A DNA stretch of 64,000 nucleotides from Selaginella tamariscina (Eukaryota > Streptophyta > Lycopodiopsida > Selaginellales > Selaginellaceae). Made by a program: the position numbers and the translations under genes. Shown piece after piece: positions 45,470 through 58,900 of this stretch. The stretch is taken from positions 248,001 to 312,000 of the forward strand of contig PUQB01000281.1 of NCBI GenBank assembly GCA_003024785.1. Direction: 5' to 3'. The notes beneath the pieces are model-generated. The model did not search any database and was not told where the DNA came from. It worked only from the letters and a program-made list of their open reading frames with translations. Positions within the stretch are counted from its first letter, which is position 1. Each line of letters starts with the position of its first letter.

Positions 45470-46047
45470 TAATATTCTTATCCTAAGGGTTAAGGAAAGA
45501 GATTTAAAGTGTTGGATACTTAATAAATTGTAGTGAAGGATGATTACACTTTAGAAATCAAATGTCAAACACTTAGGAATTTCTCGATTTCATTATTTCA
45601 GTAGCAGCCCATAATTTTCTTCTTCATTAAGCACATTTTTCCATGGTAAATAATATATATATATATATATATTTGTTGTTCAAAATATTGGTATACATAC
45701 GTGTGTGTGTGTATAATATATACATCTTACTATAAAAGAAGGTATGATGAATGAGAAAATCATGCGATGCTGTTGGAAATAATGAAATTGAGAGATTCTC
45801 TAATGCCAATATTTAAATACTGAAGAATGATGTATCCTCAGATACATTCTTCACTGCAATTAATTAAGCATCCAGCGCTTTAAATCTCTCCTCCATGGCT
45901 ATTTTAGATAAGCAAAGGATAAGAATATACGATATTGATGCACTACAAATATAAATTAGGAACAACGTGATCTGCGCGGTTGCTGGCGGCACCATGGGAG
46001 TTGCATCGGGGCTGACATTTGTTTCCTATCTTTGTCTTAAACACTTA
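45470..46047. other. AT-rich intergenic DNA
   Basis: No gene is visible. There are (AT)n runs near 45,651-45,673 and a TG run near 45,700-45,715. Around 45,970-46,020 the GC rises briefly (TGCGCGGTTGCTGGCGGCACC). Nothing else is supported. Confidence 0.5.
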
Positions 46048-46491
46048 GGGCTGAGTCGCACTGACCCTTAAAACCCTTAAAGCGGTAAGGGTTACTACAT
46101 AAATTTTGATGTAGTATTACTATCGTATTCACCCTTAAAATATAATAATAATTAAATTTTTAAGGATTTTTAGTGTTGCATCAAAACACTTAAAACATAT
46201 AAAATATTCATCTTAATGGTGATATTGTCCCACCAGCAATAAACGATGTTTTTTCTTAAGGGTGCTTAAAGAACCTTCTTACGTACCCTTAAGTTATGTG
46301 GAAAAAGTGCATTTTTTATGTAATGACATCATAAATGAAAAAAAATTTAGTGGTAGGTGCAACACAAAACCCTTAAGTACCCTTAATTTTATATATTCTT
46401 AAGGGTGCACTAAGGGTTTAAGGGTCAGTGCGACCCTGCAAAACCCTTAAAATACATAAGTTAAGGTTTTAAGGGTCAGTGCGACCAGCCC
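46048..46491. mobile_element. Tourist-like MITE with TTA target duplication
   Basis: A 444-bp element with terminal inverted repeats of about 32 bp: the left end starts GGGCTGAGTCGCACTGACCC and the right end is the complement of GGGCTGGTCGCACTGACCC. The 3-bp target duplication TTA flanks it (46045-46047 and 46492-46494). Inside are repeats of AACCCTTAA/TTAAGGGTT and a second internal copy of the end sequence (AGGGTCAGTGCGACC at about 46,421-46,435). It has no ORF. The TTA duplication and G-rich ends are typical of the PIF/Harbinger group and its Tourist MITEs (family knowledge). Confidence 0.88.
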
Positions 46492-47059
46492 TTATAATTT
46501 TCAATCAAGAAATTAATATTGAAAACTCTCAATCATATTTATTCCTTACCTACCTACATAACATATTTAAGAATGTGTATAATTAAAACCTTAAAAAACG
46601 TAACCTGTCTCATATTTGCACATCTGATCCCTTGTAAAACACGTGTGTGTATGTGTAATAATGTAATTTTAATTAAATATAAATAATAAGTGAGATTTGT
46701 GTCAGTATATTAAGGTTTTAAGATTGTAGTTTCTCTTAAAATAATATATTACATGACGTCTGTTTAATCTATAATGGTTTCATACAACCCATAATCATTC
46801 TCTTAATCAATTATGAACCATGATTTCAATATTTTAATATTTTTTTTATTAAAATTTTCATCTTAAAAATAAAAATTATAATATTTAAATTTATATTCAA
46901 TTCATATTTGATATGAGTTAACATGAATTATAAGTTTGGTTATCAAATTATATCAATTTTTGTTAATTTATATAAGTTATTAAATTGAATACGGCTTTAT
47001 ACATAACAATACGCAACGGTCTCAAATCAAACCGTTGCTTATTGTTACGTGGATCTATG
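46492..47059. other. AT-rich intergenic DNA
   Basis: Strongly AT-rich, with ACACGTGTGTGTATGTG near 46,640. No coding frame or RNA gene is recognised. Confidence 0.5.
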
Positions 47060-48490
47060 CATGGGTAGAGTACAGTTTCTGTTTTTACCAGTGCAGTAAC
47101 GCTGTCGAAAACATACACCCAAACGAAGGACAACTACATTTGTTATATGCACAAAATATAGACTGTGAATTAACAATGTCCAACAAAGACACTCGAGTCA
47201 ACATGAGTAATCTCAGGTCAGAATATTTTAATCGCAGCAAGCCGGTTGGCGATGAACTCAACAAAGTTTGTCACAAAACCATCAAAAATTTGTGGCCAAA
47301 CCCTGTTTTCATTGCCTGATGCCTAATGCCCACGTAAACGTTTTGCGGTGATCATTGGAGGTTTATTTAAGAAAGGATAGTTCCCAGACCAACTCCAAAA
47401 TTACAAACCACGTAAGCGCCATGTTAATACAACGCCCGCCCTAGGTCCTACACTTGGTGGACCATGGAAATGTTCTGACACACATCACAATACGAATAGG
47501 ATTTGCATTCACACACAATATGCTCTGGTTTCATAGTAGTGGGTTTCATGGTATTGTCTTTAAATATTAATGTCTAGGTGATCCGGTTTATCTCAGAGAA
47601 CATCTCCAGCAGACATAATGTGATGCGAAACAACTTTAGAGTTTAAAAATAATTTTAAATTCTAAAAAATGTTTGGGGTTCATGGCAAACCTCAGGAATT
47701 GTAATAAAAATGGTATAGTCATAAATTTTGGCAAGCCAGGTCAAATTTTGAATTATCTTTGGTGAACCTTGTTTGGGTGTGGCAGTAAATACTAGTTGAA
47801 TCTGACCGTAGAATTAAATAAAATTGGCAAGCCCTTTGAATCAAGGATTAATTTCAATACAAAACTTGTGATAAATTATTACATATAATTTATAAAAATG
47901 TGAAGTTATTAGTTATTATTATAAAAAAATAATTTACTTTTATAGACAAAAAGATTGGAGTACATGCTAAGGCTCAAATTACATTTTGTTCAATGAATTT
48001 TATTATTAATTAATTAATAACATTGTATTTTTATAGATGAAGTGAGAAAAGAAGTTAAATTTTATTTATTGTTTTGTAGATTTTCCAAAATGAAATATAA
48101 TATATAACTCACATGAAAAAGTATGAAATATAATGAAAAGATAAGAATAGGTTTTGCAACGACAAAATTGATCAAAAGGTTGTGAATCATGACTCATGTT
48201 ATTAATTAAGAACAATCTTTTAAATACACCTATTGGTCTAGGAATTCATAACTAATGACCATTATTTTTAATTTTATTTTATTTGATATTTAATTATCAG
48301 AAGGTTAATTAATGAAAAAAGTGATTCTCATTTGGAAGAAACAATATTGTGATTTTTGTATGTTGAAGATGCATATGTGGTTTTATTAATGCATACATAA
48401 GCCAATGCACATGAACATTTAAAAATGCTTTAGAAAGTTTATACAAAATTTGAATTAAAGATAAATATTCAAAAAAACAAAGTTTATTTA
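47060..48490 (+). repeat. Direct repeat copy 1 (~1.4 kb)
   Basis: It matches 52,450-53,760 in the same orientation, with small indels. Shared landmarks are CAGTGCAGTAACGCTGTCGA (about 47,092), GCAAGCCGGTTGGCGATGAA (about 47,237), GCCCGCCCTAGGT (about 47,437), GATTTGCATTCACACACAAT (about 47,501) and GAATTCATAACTAATGACCATTA (about 48,242). Part of it (47,080-47,400) also matches the complement of 60,690-61,010. It holds a 94-codon frame (47035-47319) that I do not believe is a gene, since the other copies break it. Confidence 0.85.
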
Positions 48491-51280
48491 ATAAGATTTT
48501 AAAAAATATATTACTTGTGAATGTTAACCTATATATATATATATTTTAGGGATGGAATATATAAATAAATAATATAATAATATATTAATTAAATCATATA
48601 TTAATAACAACAATATTATAATTCAAGTTCTAAATGTAAGTTTATAAATTTTACATGAAAATAAAAAATCTCACTTCCAAACTTTATATTTTAAATTTAA
48701 AATTAGTAATGTGTTTTTTTAATACATATATACCGATATATATTTAATGATACAATATATATATATAGATTTTAAAACATAGAAATTATAATATAATAAT
48801 TTATGATATATCATCTTTTTTAAGTTTTGAAAAAAATAATTCAATGATTAGAGTATATTTATATATTGCTTATGTGTGAGCATTAAAAAATAATAAACCC
48901 ATAATGATATAATCCTTTTGTATGTACTATGCATATATGCATAGATTCACAAATAATTTCAATTCGGGAAGTGCATAAGAAACATACCTATATAATAAAG
49001 TAAAGTTTAATGCGTATTATATATATATTTCATGTTTCGTAATGCTCACATGATCTTTTTGAAGAGTTTAATGTGTTTGTTTGGAAAAATAAATTATAAC
49101 TTATATACACACATAGCTTCGTAATAAATTACTTCTTAAGTTTTCATTTTTTATTAACATCCTTTGTAACAATCGTTCAATACATTAATAATTTATATTT
49201 TAAGTTTGAGTTATATAACTTGATATGAATCTAAACCAATGTAGATTTAATTGATTTATTTCAATGGGAATCACAAAATAAAAACATTATTTTTTAATTA
49301 TGTTTTATATATGTAATATTATATTACTTAATGAAGTTTCCGCCCTTCATAATTAATATAACTAATATTGATTTAAGGAAGATCCAATATACTAAAATAA
49401 TTGATAAAATAAGTAATGATCACATGAATGATAATGTTTTTATTTATCAATTGAATATAAAAAATTGAGATAGTTTTCATAAGTTAACGATAAATAAAGA
49501 TCATCAAAAACAAGTTATTAAGATGTTAATGTTTGTGTTTAAGTTTGTAAAATTGTATAGTGGATGGTAATGCCCATTTTAATTAAAGTGTTTATAACAT
49601 ATCTATTATGAATTGACAATCCATATAAACAATTTACATATATCATATTAAATTAAAATATAAGTAATAATAATAATTTTTTTATTTTATTACAAGAAAA
49701 GTTACCCACCAAACTTATTACAAGAAAAGGATTTATTTATATCTCATATAGTGGATTAAAAAAAAACCCTTTCATAATAAAAAATATATATATATGTAAT
49801 AATTATTATCCAAAGATTAAACTAATGTATTTGCTTTTGTTATAATTTTCTTAAGTTTTTAACATTATAAATAAAAACCGAATCAAGTATTTATAAAATC
49901 TCTTAAAAAGAAACAAAAGTCAAATGATTTTGTAAATCTTTGTTGCTCATTTATACAAGTTAAACATTTTCAAATAACATATAGTTCATTAATAACTTTT
50001 CCAAATCACATAATGTACATAATCATGTTTTTGTTGATAACCTAGTAACACATTCAATTCATAAGTGAAAACTTATGTATATCATAAATAATGATACTTT
50101 TTCTACCACACTTTTAAAATTCCAAAGTCATTAGATACCATTGCATTCTTGGCAAGAAAGCATTTTAAATATTTTCACAGTAATTTTTCATTTTAATTTC
50201 TTATCTTCTCGTGAAAGTATCTTTGAATATAAATAAAAGTTACCACTCAATATTGTTAATTAATTATAAAATATTAATATATACATAATAAATTTTACCT
50301 CCAAATGTTTTATTCCAGTTTCTTGTTATAACAAATTATATGAACATTATATTTCACTTATAATCGTCGACAAAGAAATTAATATTGTAAAATCTCAATT
50401 TTATTTCAATTTTTACTTGCACAAGGTCTTTATATTTCCATACAATATTAAAAAGCATAACCAGAACCTTAAAAAGAAATGTAACATGTGTAATAAATCC
50501 CATATCTCCACATATGGTCCTCATAAAAACACTATGCAATGTCAACATTCTGAATGTTTATATGATTTACACAACTGCTCATGCTAACATTCCGAATGTT
50601 TATATAATTTACACAACTGCTCTATGCCTCACTTGTTGGAAAGTCCACACCAAGATACGTATAAAACATTAACTTACTGGAATTTCTCCCCTCAATAAGA
50701 CAAGTTTACATACACGTTGCGTTGTGACTTAAACACGAACATTAGTGCCAGGCAGCGTAAAAGATAACGTTGGGAGATTCTGCAGTAGTTTGTTAATAGT
50801 GTGGACGTATTGAACCGTTCGAATTTGATCCTTATCTTTGCTAAACCATAGTATAGTGAGTAAGCCAAATCGTCGGCAACGTACAAACGAATCACTAGTG
50901 AATCTCTTACCGCATGTACCTCCACATATGTGTTTTATTTGAAATGTAAAAGGTTTAAGATATCCATAAAGATTTCAAAACTAAAAAGAAGAATGCTGGA
51001 CACATTCCATGAAGCATGGAACCTAGTTGCTAAGAAAGGCGGCAAGAGAAAAGCCCAATGAGGTTGATGAAAAGCTATATACATTTGTATGTCCTGCATG
51101 CATACACAGGGAACCATTATGTCCGATGTGTGTGTAGAAGGATCTAATCAACGTACACATGTAAATCAAAGTGTTCGGGTAAGAGTATTATGCATGTAAG
51201 GGAGTAATCAATGTACATTTAGATAACATATAATGTGTGTTTGTGTGTAATGCTTGAATATCTTCATGACACAGAGGCAA
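48490..51280. other. Very AT-rich intergenic DNA
   Basis: About 2.8 kb, extremely AT-rich, with many ATATAT tracts (48,532-48,545; 48,753-48,770; 49,018-49,028; 49,785-49,795). No real coding potential is seen. A small direct duplication of TGTTTATATGATTTACACAACTGCTC-like text is at 50,554-50,580 and 50,599-50,622. GC rises slightly from 50,600. The minus frame at 50692-50925 is unassigned. Confidence 0.6.
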
Positions 51281-52670
51281 CCAAATATACATCACCCATC
51301 CAAGCTTCAGATATTAACAACAATATGTTATCATCCATTGATAAAACATTCAAGTAATACACCTGCATTCCCATCAACGTTTATATACGTGTGGATGTGT
51401 GTCACAAATACCATGTAAGTATAACACACACATGCAAACGAGTATTTAATTTAAACAATGAAAGGTCCCAACGTTTAACGATTGCCCTACCCCTTTCCTC
51501 TTAGCACTGGGCCGGAACTTTACTTCTATGGTCGGGCAGTATTCATTCTCTTGGTTCAGTCATTGCGTCAGCATGGATTGGAATGCAAACATAAAACCTA
51601 GTGAACTTTTTTTGGAAAAGCGGCTCTAGCCGTGGGTGAACATGCTTCCTGACAATGAGTTTTACAGAGTGGCTATAGAAGGGATCAGGTTTGGTGGAAA
51701 GAATTTGGGTTCCGGTTTTAGTATGATATTAGACACAGATTACACTTCCTCAGTCTTCCCAAGACCATTATATGACAGAATTTGGAAGGAAATTGATAGA
51801 AAAGTTGAGTGGTCCACCACTCCGGATCCTGAAGATAAGAAAACTAGAGGTATCTAGAAGAGCTAGAACCGCTAAAATTCGTTTCCCCACCCGACAACAA
51901 ACAGACATCTATGAGTATTGATCCTGCTTATTACACATGGCCGAAGTATCCAGGTCTAGCTTGCTTAGCACTTTAAGGGACATCTTCCGAGGAAGATAAA
52001 CCAATCTTAGGTCTGGCGAACATGCAGAATCATAACATCACTTATGATTTGGTAAACTCCAAAGTGTATGTTTCAAGAGCAAAATGTTAGTTTGACAATG
52101 TCAACACTAAGAAAATAATTGAAAATGCTCTTTTTAAGTACTAAGCATATATATTTAATATATGCTCGCAAATAAGTGAGTTACGTGTTTACATTCTCTT
52201 CGTGAGTGCGTATTGGTTGTGGTTAATAGTGCGAGTTAAAGACCCTTTCACAAGTTTACTAACATTTGCACTAATGAATATAGTCTCACTTACCTCACAC
52301 ATTACAATTAATAAATAAGCTACATAACGGTAGCTTTCTGTATGTGTGTGAAGGAAAGAAAATACACATCCATATGCACAATGTTCGTGGTAGATAGTAA
52401 AACTGACTTGAGTAGACTCTTTTAATACAGTTCGTGTGTTTTACCAGTGCAGTAACGCTGTCGAAACGTACACCCAAACAAAGGTCAGAAATTTAATCGC
52501 AGCAAGCCGGTTGGCGATGAACTAAACAAAGTTTGTCACAAACCATCAAAGATTTTGTGGCCAAACCCTGTTTTCATTGCCTGATGACTAAAGCCCACGG
52601 AAACGTTTTGCGGTGATCATTGGAGGTTATTTAAGAAGACAAACGTAGGATAGTTCCCAGACCAACTCCA
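51281..52670 (+). repeat. Left arm of a ~10-kb-spaced inverted repeat
   Basis: It matches the complement of 60,690-62,633. Landmarks are GAGGCAACCAAATATACA at 51,280 versus TGTATATTTGGTTGCCTCC at 62,616, and GGAGGTTATTTAAGAAGAC at 52,622 versus its complement at 60,725. The left arm lacks about 450 bp present in the right arm (the 5' part of the aspartic protease), so it is the shorter copy. Confidence 0.85.
51509..52090 (+). pseudogene. Aspartic protease (nepenthesin-like), 3' half copy
   Basis: Plus-strand copy of the second half of the protease at 61,370-62,373. It contains MLPDNEFYRVAIEGIRFGGK and GSGFSMILDTDYTSSVF; the second active-site DTG reads DTD here (complete text DTGYT in the right-arm copy), so it should be inactive. 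The C-terminal ITYDLVNSKVYVSRAKC follows, with a stop at 52,088-52,090. The signal peptide and first DTG domain are absent, and there are stops after SRG-like text and near 51,856. Confidence 0.8.
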
Positions 52671-53760
52671 AAATTACAAACCACGTAAGCGCGATGTTAA
52701 TACAACGCCCGCCCTAGGTACTAAACTTGGTGGACCATGGAAATGTTCTGACACCGTCACAATACGAATAGGATTTGCATTCACACACAATATGGTCTGG
52801 TTTCATGGTAGTGGGTTTCGTGGTATTGTCTTTTAAATATTAATGTCTAGGTGATCCCGTTTATCTCAGGAGCAATCTCCAACACACACAATGTGATGCA
52901 AACAACTCGTAGAGTTAAAAATGATTTTAAATTCTGAAATATGTTTGGGGTTCATGACAAACCTTGAGAGCTCTAGAAACTGGTATAGCCATAAATCTTG
53001 GCAGCCGGGTTAAATTTTAAATTATCTTTGACAGTAAATACTAGTTTATCAAATGTAAATACTGTAAAATCAAATGTTTACAATAAAAATTGGCAAGCCC
53101 CTTGAATCAACGATTAAGTTCAAGACAAAACTTGTGATAAATTACTACTGTGTAATTATAAATTGTAAAGTTATTAGTTACTACTGTAACAAAAAAAAAT
53201 CAATTTACTTTATGGATTGGAGTACATGTTACTTAGGGCTCAATTACATTTTGTCCAAAGGATTTTATTATTGAATCGATTAATAACACTGTATATTTTT
53301 ATAGATAGGATGAGAAAGAATAAGTTAAATCTTATTTATTATTTTATAGATTTTCAAAATGAATATATATAGTCTCACGTGAAAAATAAAAAAATATAAA
53401 ACGTAATAAAAAAGATAAGAATACCATGTGTTTTGTAACAAAATTGGTATCATAGAGATTGTGGCTTATGTTATTAATTAAGAATAATCTTTAAATATAC
53501 TTATTGGTTTATCGGTCTAGGAGTTCATAACTAATGACCATTATCTTTTAATTTTATTTTGTTTGAATATTAATCAATCCAAAGGTTAGTTAATGGGTGG
53601 TGATTCTCATTTGAAACAATATATGGTTTTTTATATTGATGATATTACATATATGATTTTATTAGCACATACATAAGCCAGTATGCATGAACATTTAAAA
53701 ATGCCTTAGAAAGTTTATACGAAAAGTTTGGATTAAAGATAAATATTTTAATTTAATGTT
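52450..53760 (+). repeat. Direct repeat copy 2
   Basis: The second copy of the 47,060-48,490 repeat, directly downstream of the left inverted-repeat arm and overlapping its end. It has lost the segment equal to about 47,130-47,215 and has extra AT-rich insertions. It ends near AGAAAGTTTATACGAAAAGTTTG (53,709), matching 48,433. Confidence 0.82.
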
Positions 53761-55165
53761 TGATTGGTGGTGAATAGATTTCATTATCTTTTTAAAATTT
53801 AATGTAATGTTTAGGCTGGTGTGAAGACAATTGCATTAAATTATCTAATGTTCATAAGTTAATGTGGTGTGAATCAGCCCTTCTATGAGTACTTTGAAAA
53901 CTTGTAATGCCGTTAATCTGGGTTTATAATGTGTGGAAATGTGTAATAGATTATTATGCACTTGCATTAGTCTTGGGTATGTGGATTTAATTGATCCAAA
54001 TTTGTTATGATATACTGTTATATTAATAGTTATAATGTAACAACAAGAATTTTGTGGGGCATCGAAACTTAATTTTTAAAACCACCTTTAATACAATCCC
54101 TAAGCAATATTATTCAAAATACATCATTTTATACTATTAGAATATACGATTAGTCAAAAATAGCATCTAGAGCATATTCTTTCTTCAATTATACAATGTG
54201 AGTACGATTTTAAACTCTTCCCTCTCAAGTTGTTGAGTTTAAAGTTGCTTCTACTTTCTAAGTTCACTTATGTGAAACTTTGCTTGTAATTACTCAAACT
54301 TATTAGTAACAATTTGTGGGAAGGAATTTATTATTAATATAATTAATAATAATTTAGGAAATTTTCAAGTTGAATTGGATTTAGGATAATTTTTAATAAG
54401 AATTATAAATAAATATTTTTACATTATGAATCTTTATGTTTTGAAACTTAAAAGGAAGTTAATATATATACTATTAATTAAGAGAAGAGGGACAAAAGAA
54501 ATTAAGGCAAACAAAAAAACTAGGATTTGTTTTCTCACTTCCTCGTTATTTATTATTTATAATCTATGTGGCACCTATGTGGCACCTATGTGGCTTTTTG
54601 GTGGTATTCAAATAATTGGGCATAATTCAATACCATGTGTATCAAGATTAATTAATTAGGTTCTGTATTTTTAGCTTTTAATAAAAAGCAGATACAGGTG
54701 AGGCGACCAAAGAAATGCACAGGGCCGTTTTATTTTATAGAAAGAACATTAGCAAATGTAATAATGTGGATAATATGCATAGTCTTTTAAAAGTTCTCAT
54801 ATATAACAGAGACACATAAACATATGTGTCTCTTTCTATATATAATTAATATTGTTTCATTCAGACTTACCATGTACTAATGAGTTTTGTAAGAGATTAA
54901 TAAAAATATGCACAATGTTATATTTATATACACATACATGTATAACATTACTAATCTATATATTCATATATATAAAGAGAGAAAGAAAGAAAGAGTTAGA
55001 AAGAAAACATCTCCTTATAAGTATAATTAATAAATAATTAAAATAAATAATTCTTATGTATAAATAGACATATATATATAATATCACACGTAGAGTATAT
55101 AATAACTAAAAGATCTCTCTCTATACATTCACATGTTTGTGTGTAATATATATGTATGTGCATAT

Positions 55166-55200
<35 letters not shown>

Positions 55201-55960
55201 AAATAAAGAGAAACACTAACCAATGATTTTATATAAGAAAATAACAATGGAATCACTAAAGAGTTAGGGATTAAATATATCTTTTACTTAAATATATTGA
55301 GTAGGTGCATCTTTATTATATACATTATGTGTAACATACATTTGTAAAAACTTTGTTTAATAACGGTTAAATAAAAATTGTGCATTAATAATTTCTTTTT
55401 TAATTAACCACTGTAGTGGAAAAGCATAGTGTAGTAATAATTAATTACGTGGCATTGTTTCAATTTACCAGGGCCAAATAATTACCTGCTAATGGAAAAT
55501 GGCCTTAATGATAAAATAAATAATTTTTTTAATTTATTGGTTGAGGTAATTAACCACCCGCTAGTGGAAAGTGGGCCTTAGTAATTCTTTAAAACACAAC
55601 AAATTCATTAGGAAATTATGATATTATTTTTAATTTAAAATTTAAAATAAAAATTTATAAATTTTATATTTTTAATTTTAATATTTTAGTCATAAGCCTG
55701 AGGAGTTCATTTAAAATATATATATATCAAGTGTGTGCATGGCATGGTTTTTTTTTGTTTTTTTGTTTTTTTTTTTCCGTACGTTAACATACAAGGGCAG
55801 GGTAATTTTTTATTTATAAATTTATGTTTTTTACTTCTTGGGTTCCCATATTTTAATTTTTTTGGTGGATGAATAAGGAGGTTTTGGATTTTGAGTGGCC
55901 ATAGTTGTAAATGAATAAAAGGGTGGGGGTTTAAATTAATAGTCATAATTGTAAATGAAA
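53760..55960. other. AT-rich intergenic DNA
   Basis: No gene is recognised. There is a triple CTATGTGGCAC repeat at 54,564-54,590, an (AT)n run at 55,170-55,197, and T-rich tracts near 55,747-55,778. Small frames here are low-complexity translations. Confidence 0.6.
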
Positions 55961-58900
55961 TAAGGGATACATGTTCAGAAGAATGGCATGATGTAACCCT
56001 TTTTCTGATTGGTAGTGATTCTAGAGATGAAATAGGGTACTTTCGTGTTTTAAAAAATGCTTGTTATGCACAAATCAGGACTGAGATTGATGAAGATAAG
56101 AATCCTATTTTAGATGGTAATAATATGTGTTTTTACATCTTGATTGCTTCTGGTGACTACTAGACATGAGGTAAAACATCGGTGTGTGAAGAATGAAGTA
56201 CTTCTTAAGTTTACAAATGATCGATTTTTTAAGAAACCTCAGTTAGAGCAAGTTGGAGGGATGTTTGATGTAACAAGCTCACCTAGGTGTGAGGAAGTAG
56301 TAGATGAAGTTAGCAAGGTAGCCATTTAATTGAAAATGATGAATCTGATGATAACATTGTACAAAATGAGAGGTATGTGTATTTTTTCTTAATATTTTAT
56401 AAAGTATAGTAGTTTATAATGCAAGTTGAAGTCTAGGATTGCTTCACACAAAATTACAAAAACTTGGCTTTAAGGGCTTCGAAGGCTATCTGAGTATCGA
56501 AAAGCAGCTGGCCATTATGATAAGTTTGAGCTTGCTTCAAAGGATGTGAATGGAGAGGCTATTTCTATTTCTCAGATTTACTACTGTGAGTGTGATGCTA
56601 AAAGGTACATGCTCTTTCTGATATGCTACACAACTTCAAGGATCACTTGAATAGAGCAAGCCATAATAAAAAATATGAAGCTTGTTTGAGGAAGGAGGCA
56701 ATAAAAACTAAGACATGCGAGATATGTAAGTAATCTATGTTGCACATATGTCTTTTAACATTATTTTTTCTAGTCTTGAGCACATAACAAGAGAAGAATG
56801 TTTCAACCTTGAATGCAGAAATTGTGGCAAATCACACTAGGCTTGTATAAAGAAAACAAGACATCATTGTCCTTAATATAATCTATCACCTCTCCAGCCA
56901 TTGTATTTGCGAGGGATATGAGGACATTAAAAAATCCGTCTCGTTTGTGATATTTGCAATGCAACGATCAAGTTATTTCCAATTGGAGGTAAAGTTTTAT
57001 ATTCATTTCATATATTTAATAACAAAAATGTAAGTTATAGGTGGAATCATAAACAACTTAAAAAGAGAACACATTAAATTTAATCATCATATTAAATATA
57101 TCAAATGCAAAAGCCAGCCTAGCCAAATTGGTCGCCATGTCACTAAAGACTCGTGCTGCAATTAAGACTAGAAATGGATTACTTCAATGGTTGAAAAAAG
57201 ATATACATTTACTCATCTAGTATTAAAAACTTATTTATAAAATGTTTGTTGCAGGTGAAACATTAGGAAGCTCAAAAGTAGATGATTGTAACGAAGCTAG
57301 TAAGTGACTTTATAAAAACTTATTTTATGTAATAAGAGTTTTTAATTTAATAAACTTTAAGTTTCTCCATTTCCACTGGTCTCTACTTATTTCAAGAATT
57401 ATTATGTATTTGCATTTGTCATTGTATGAATTACAGGAATACATAATGGCTTGTGTTGGGGATATTGGCAAGGACCGTATAAATATGAGAGAAGTTGTAG
57501 ACTTGAAGCCTTTCCTAGATAATTCTTTACCAGGTGGAAATTGGTATGGGAGCCACATGTTAGAACAATGTTAAACATTGGTGGTGAGAGCATAGAGGTA
57601 GTAGGGATTTTCGAACATAGGAATTGTGCAAGATTTTGTACAAAGGGCTTCATGTTGAACCAATGCAGTATGTGTGAATCTATACCCAAGGAACCAGACT
57701 TTAGGATGCAGGTGCTAAGAGAAGAACAAGCTTAAGATATTAGAGGTGAGCAAAGCACAAATGTTGGAGTTCGAATTGAATATTTAACATCACAAGAAGG
57801 CCTTATATGCGTAGCAGCTTGCAATGCAAAATCAAGAGCTAAGAAATAGTGTATTCTTCCTTCAAAGAAGAGTTCTTTTCTCTACAAGTTCAAGTTAAGA
57901 ATTTCAAGGATGAGCAACTTGAGGCAAGTGGCGTGGTGACTTGCGACTCTTTTACAAAAATTTAACTCGAGCTTGACAAACTAGAAAGTTTGAGAGACTT
58001 GACACCTTGTGGTCTTTTCTTAAAGATGTAGTGCAGAATTTGAATCATCCTAACTCATGAAAACGGTGGAATGACGACTCTAAAGAGATTTGTGAGGTGT
58101 TGTGGATCTGGGGTGTGCACTCGTGTTTGTAATTTTTTTTCCATGAACCTTGCTAGTTTGAGTTTATCTACAGTGAAATGTCAATTGAGGATGCATTACA
58201 AGTATGAATTGGAGTACATGAGGAAAACTTCCAAATGTTAAGAAAGGCATACAAGAGTAGGATGAGAATGACAGTTGGAAGAAGGTAGCATTCCTTGTGA
58301 AGTTTTTGTAAATGAAACAACAATAAAAAAATCAATCCAGTGGTTAGCTAGAGATGACTCTTTAGTTGGCTTTTGTGGTTCAAGGAGAATCACAAGTGTG
58401 ATGCTAGGTTTGTTGTCACAATTGGGAGGAGGGGAGAGTGGATACAACAAGATTACCATTGCATTTCAAAGTTGCAAGTTTGCAAACTATGGACGAATGC
58501 TACTTGTGAATCCTCTCAACAAACGACTGTCAAGGCTTGTGCTTGCCATCCAACTAACTTGCAACTCCTTTGATGCAACAGATGTTTGCAACAGTGGAAG
58601 GATATCGACATTCTTTGGGAAAAGTATTTACATAAAGTGCTTGGCCTATTGATAGGACATGCATTAGATGGTGATAGTTGACGACGGAAGTGTATGCTTG
58701 AAAATCTCACCACAACAGATGCAAACTACATGATACCTTGGGAAGGCTTCCACTGTTTGCATGAGAGACTTAAAGGAGACAACACTGTGACTAGACTACA
58801 TAACCAAGATTATCCACACAATGGGAAAAAGCTTGTGAACCTGATGAATTTTGCAACAAAGAGACTTATTTGTAGCAACTATCATATTCATCTCAATGAT

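Noticed and set aside
47035..47319. 94-codon frame in direct repeat copy 1
   Set aside because: It is broken in the copy at 52.45 kb and in the inverted copy at 60.9 kb, so it is not under coding constraint.
50692..50925. Minus-strand 77-codon frame in an AT-poor island
   Set aside because: The text is protein-like, but there is no motif, partner exon or repeat copy to support a gene.
55737..55785. Long T tracts resembling a terminator or poly(A) tail of a LINE
   Set aside because: No LINE reverse transcriptase or target duplication is nearby; they are ordinary homopolymer tracts in AT-rich DNA.
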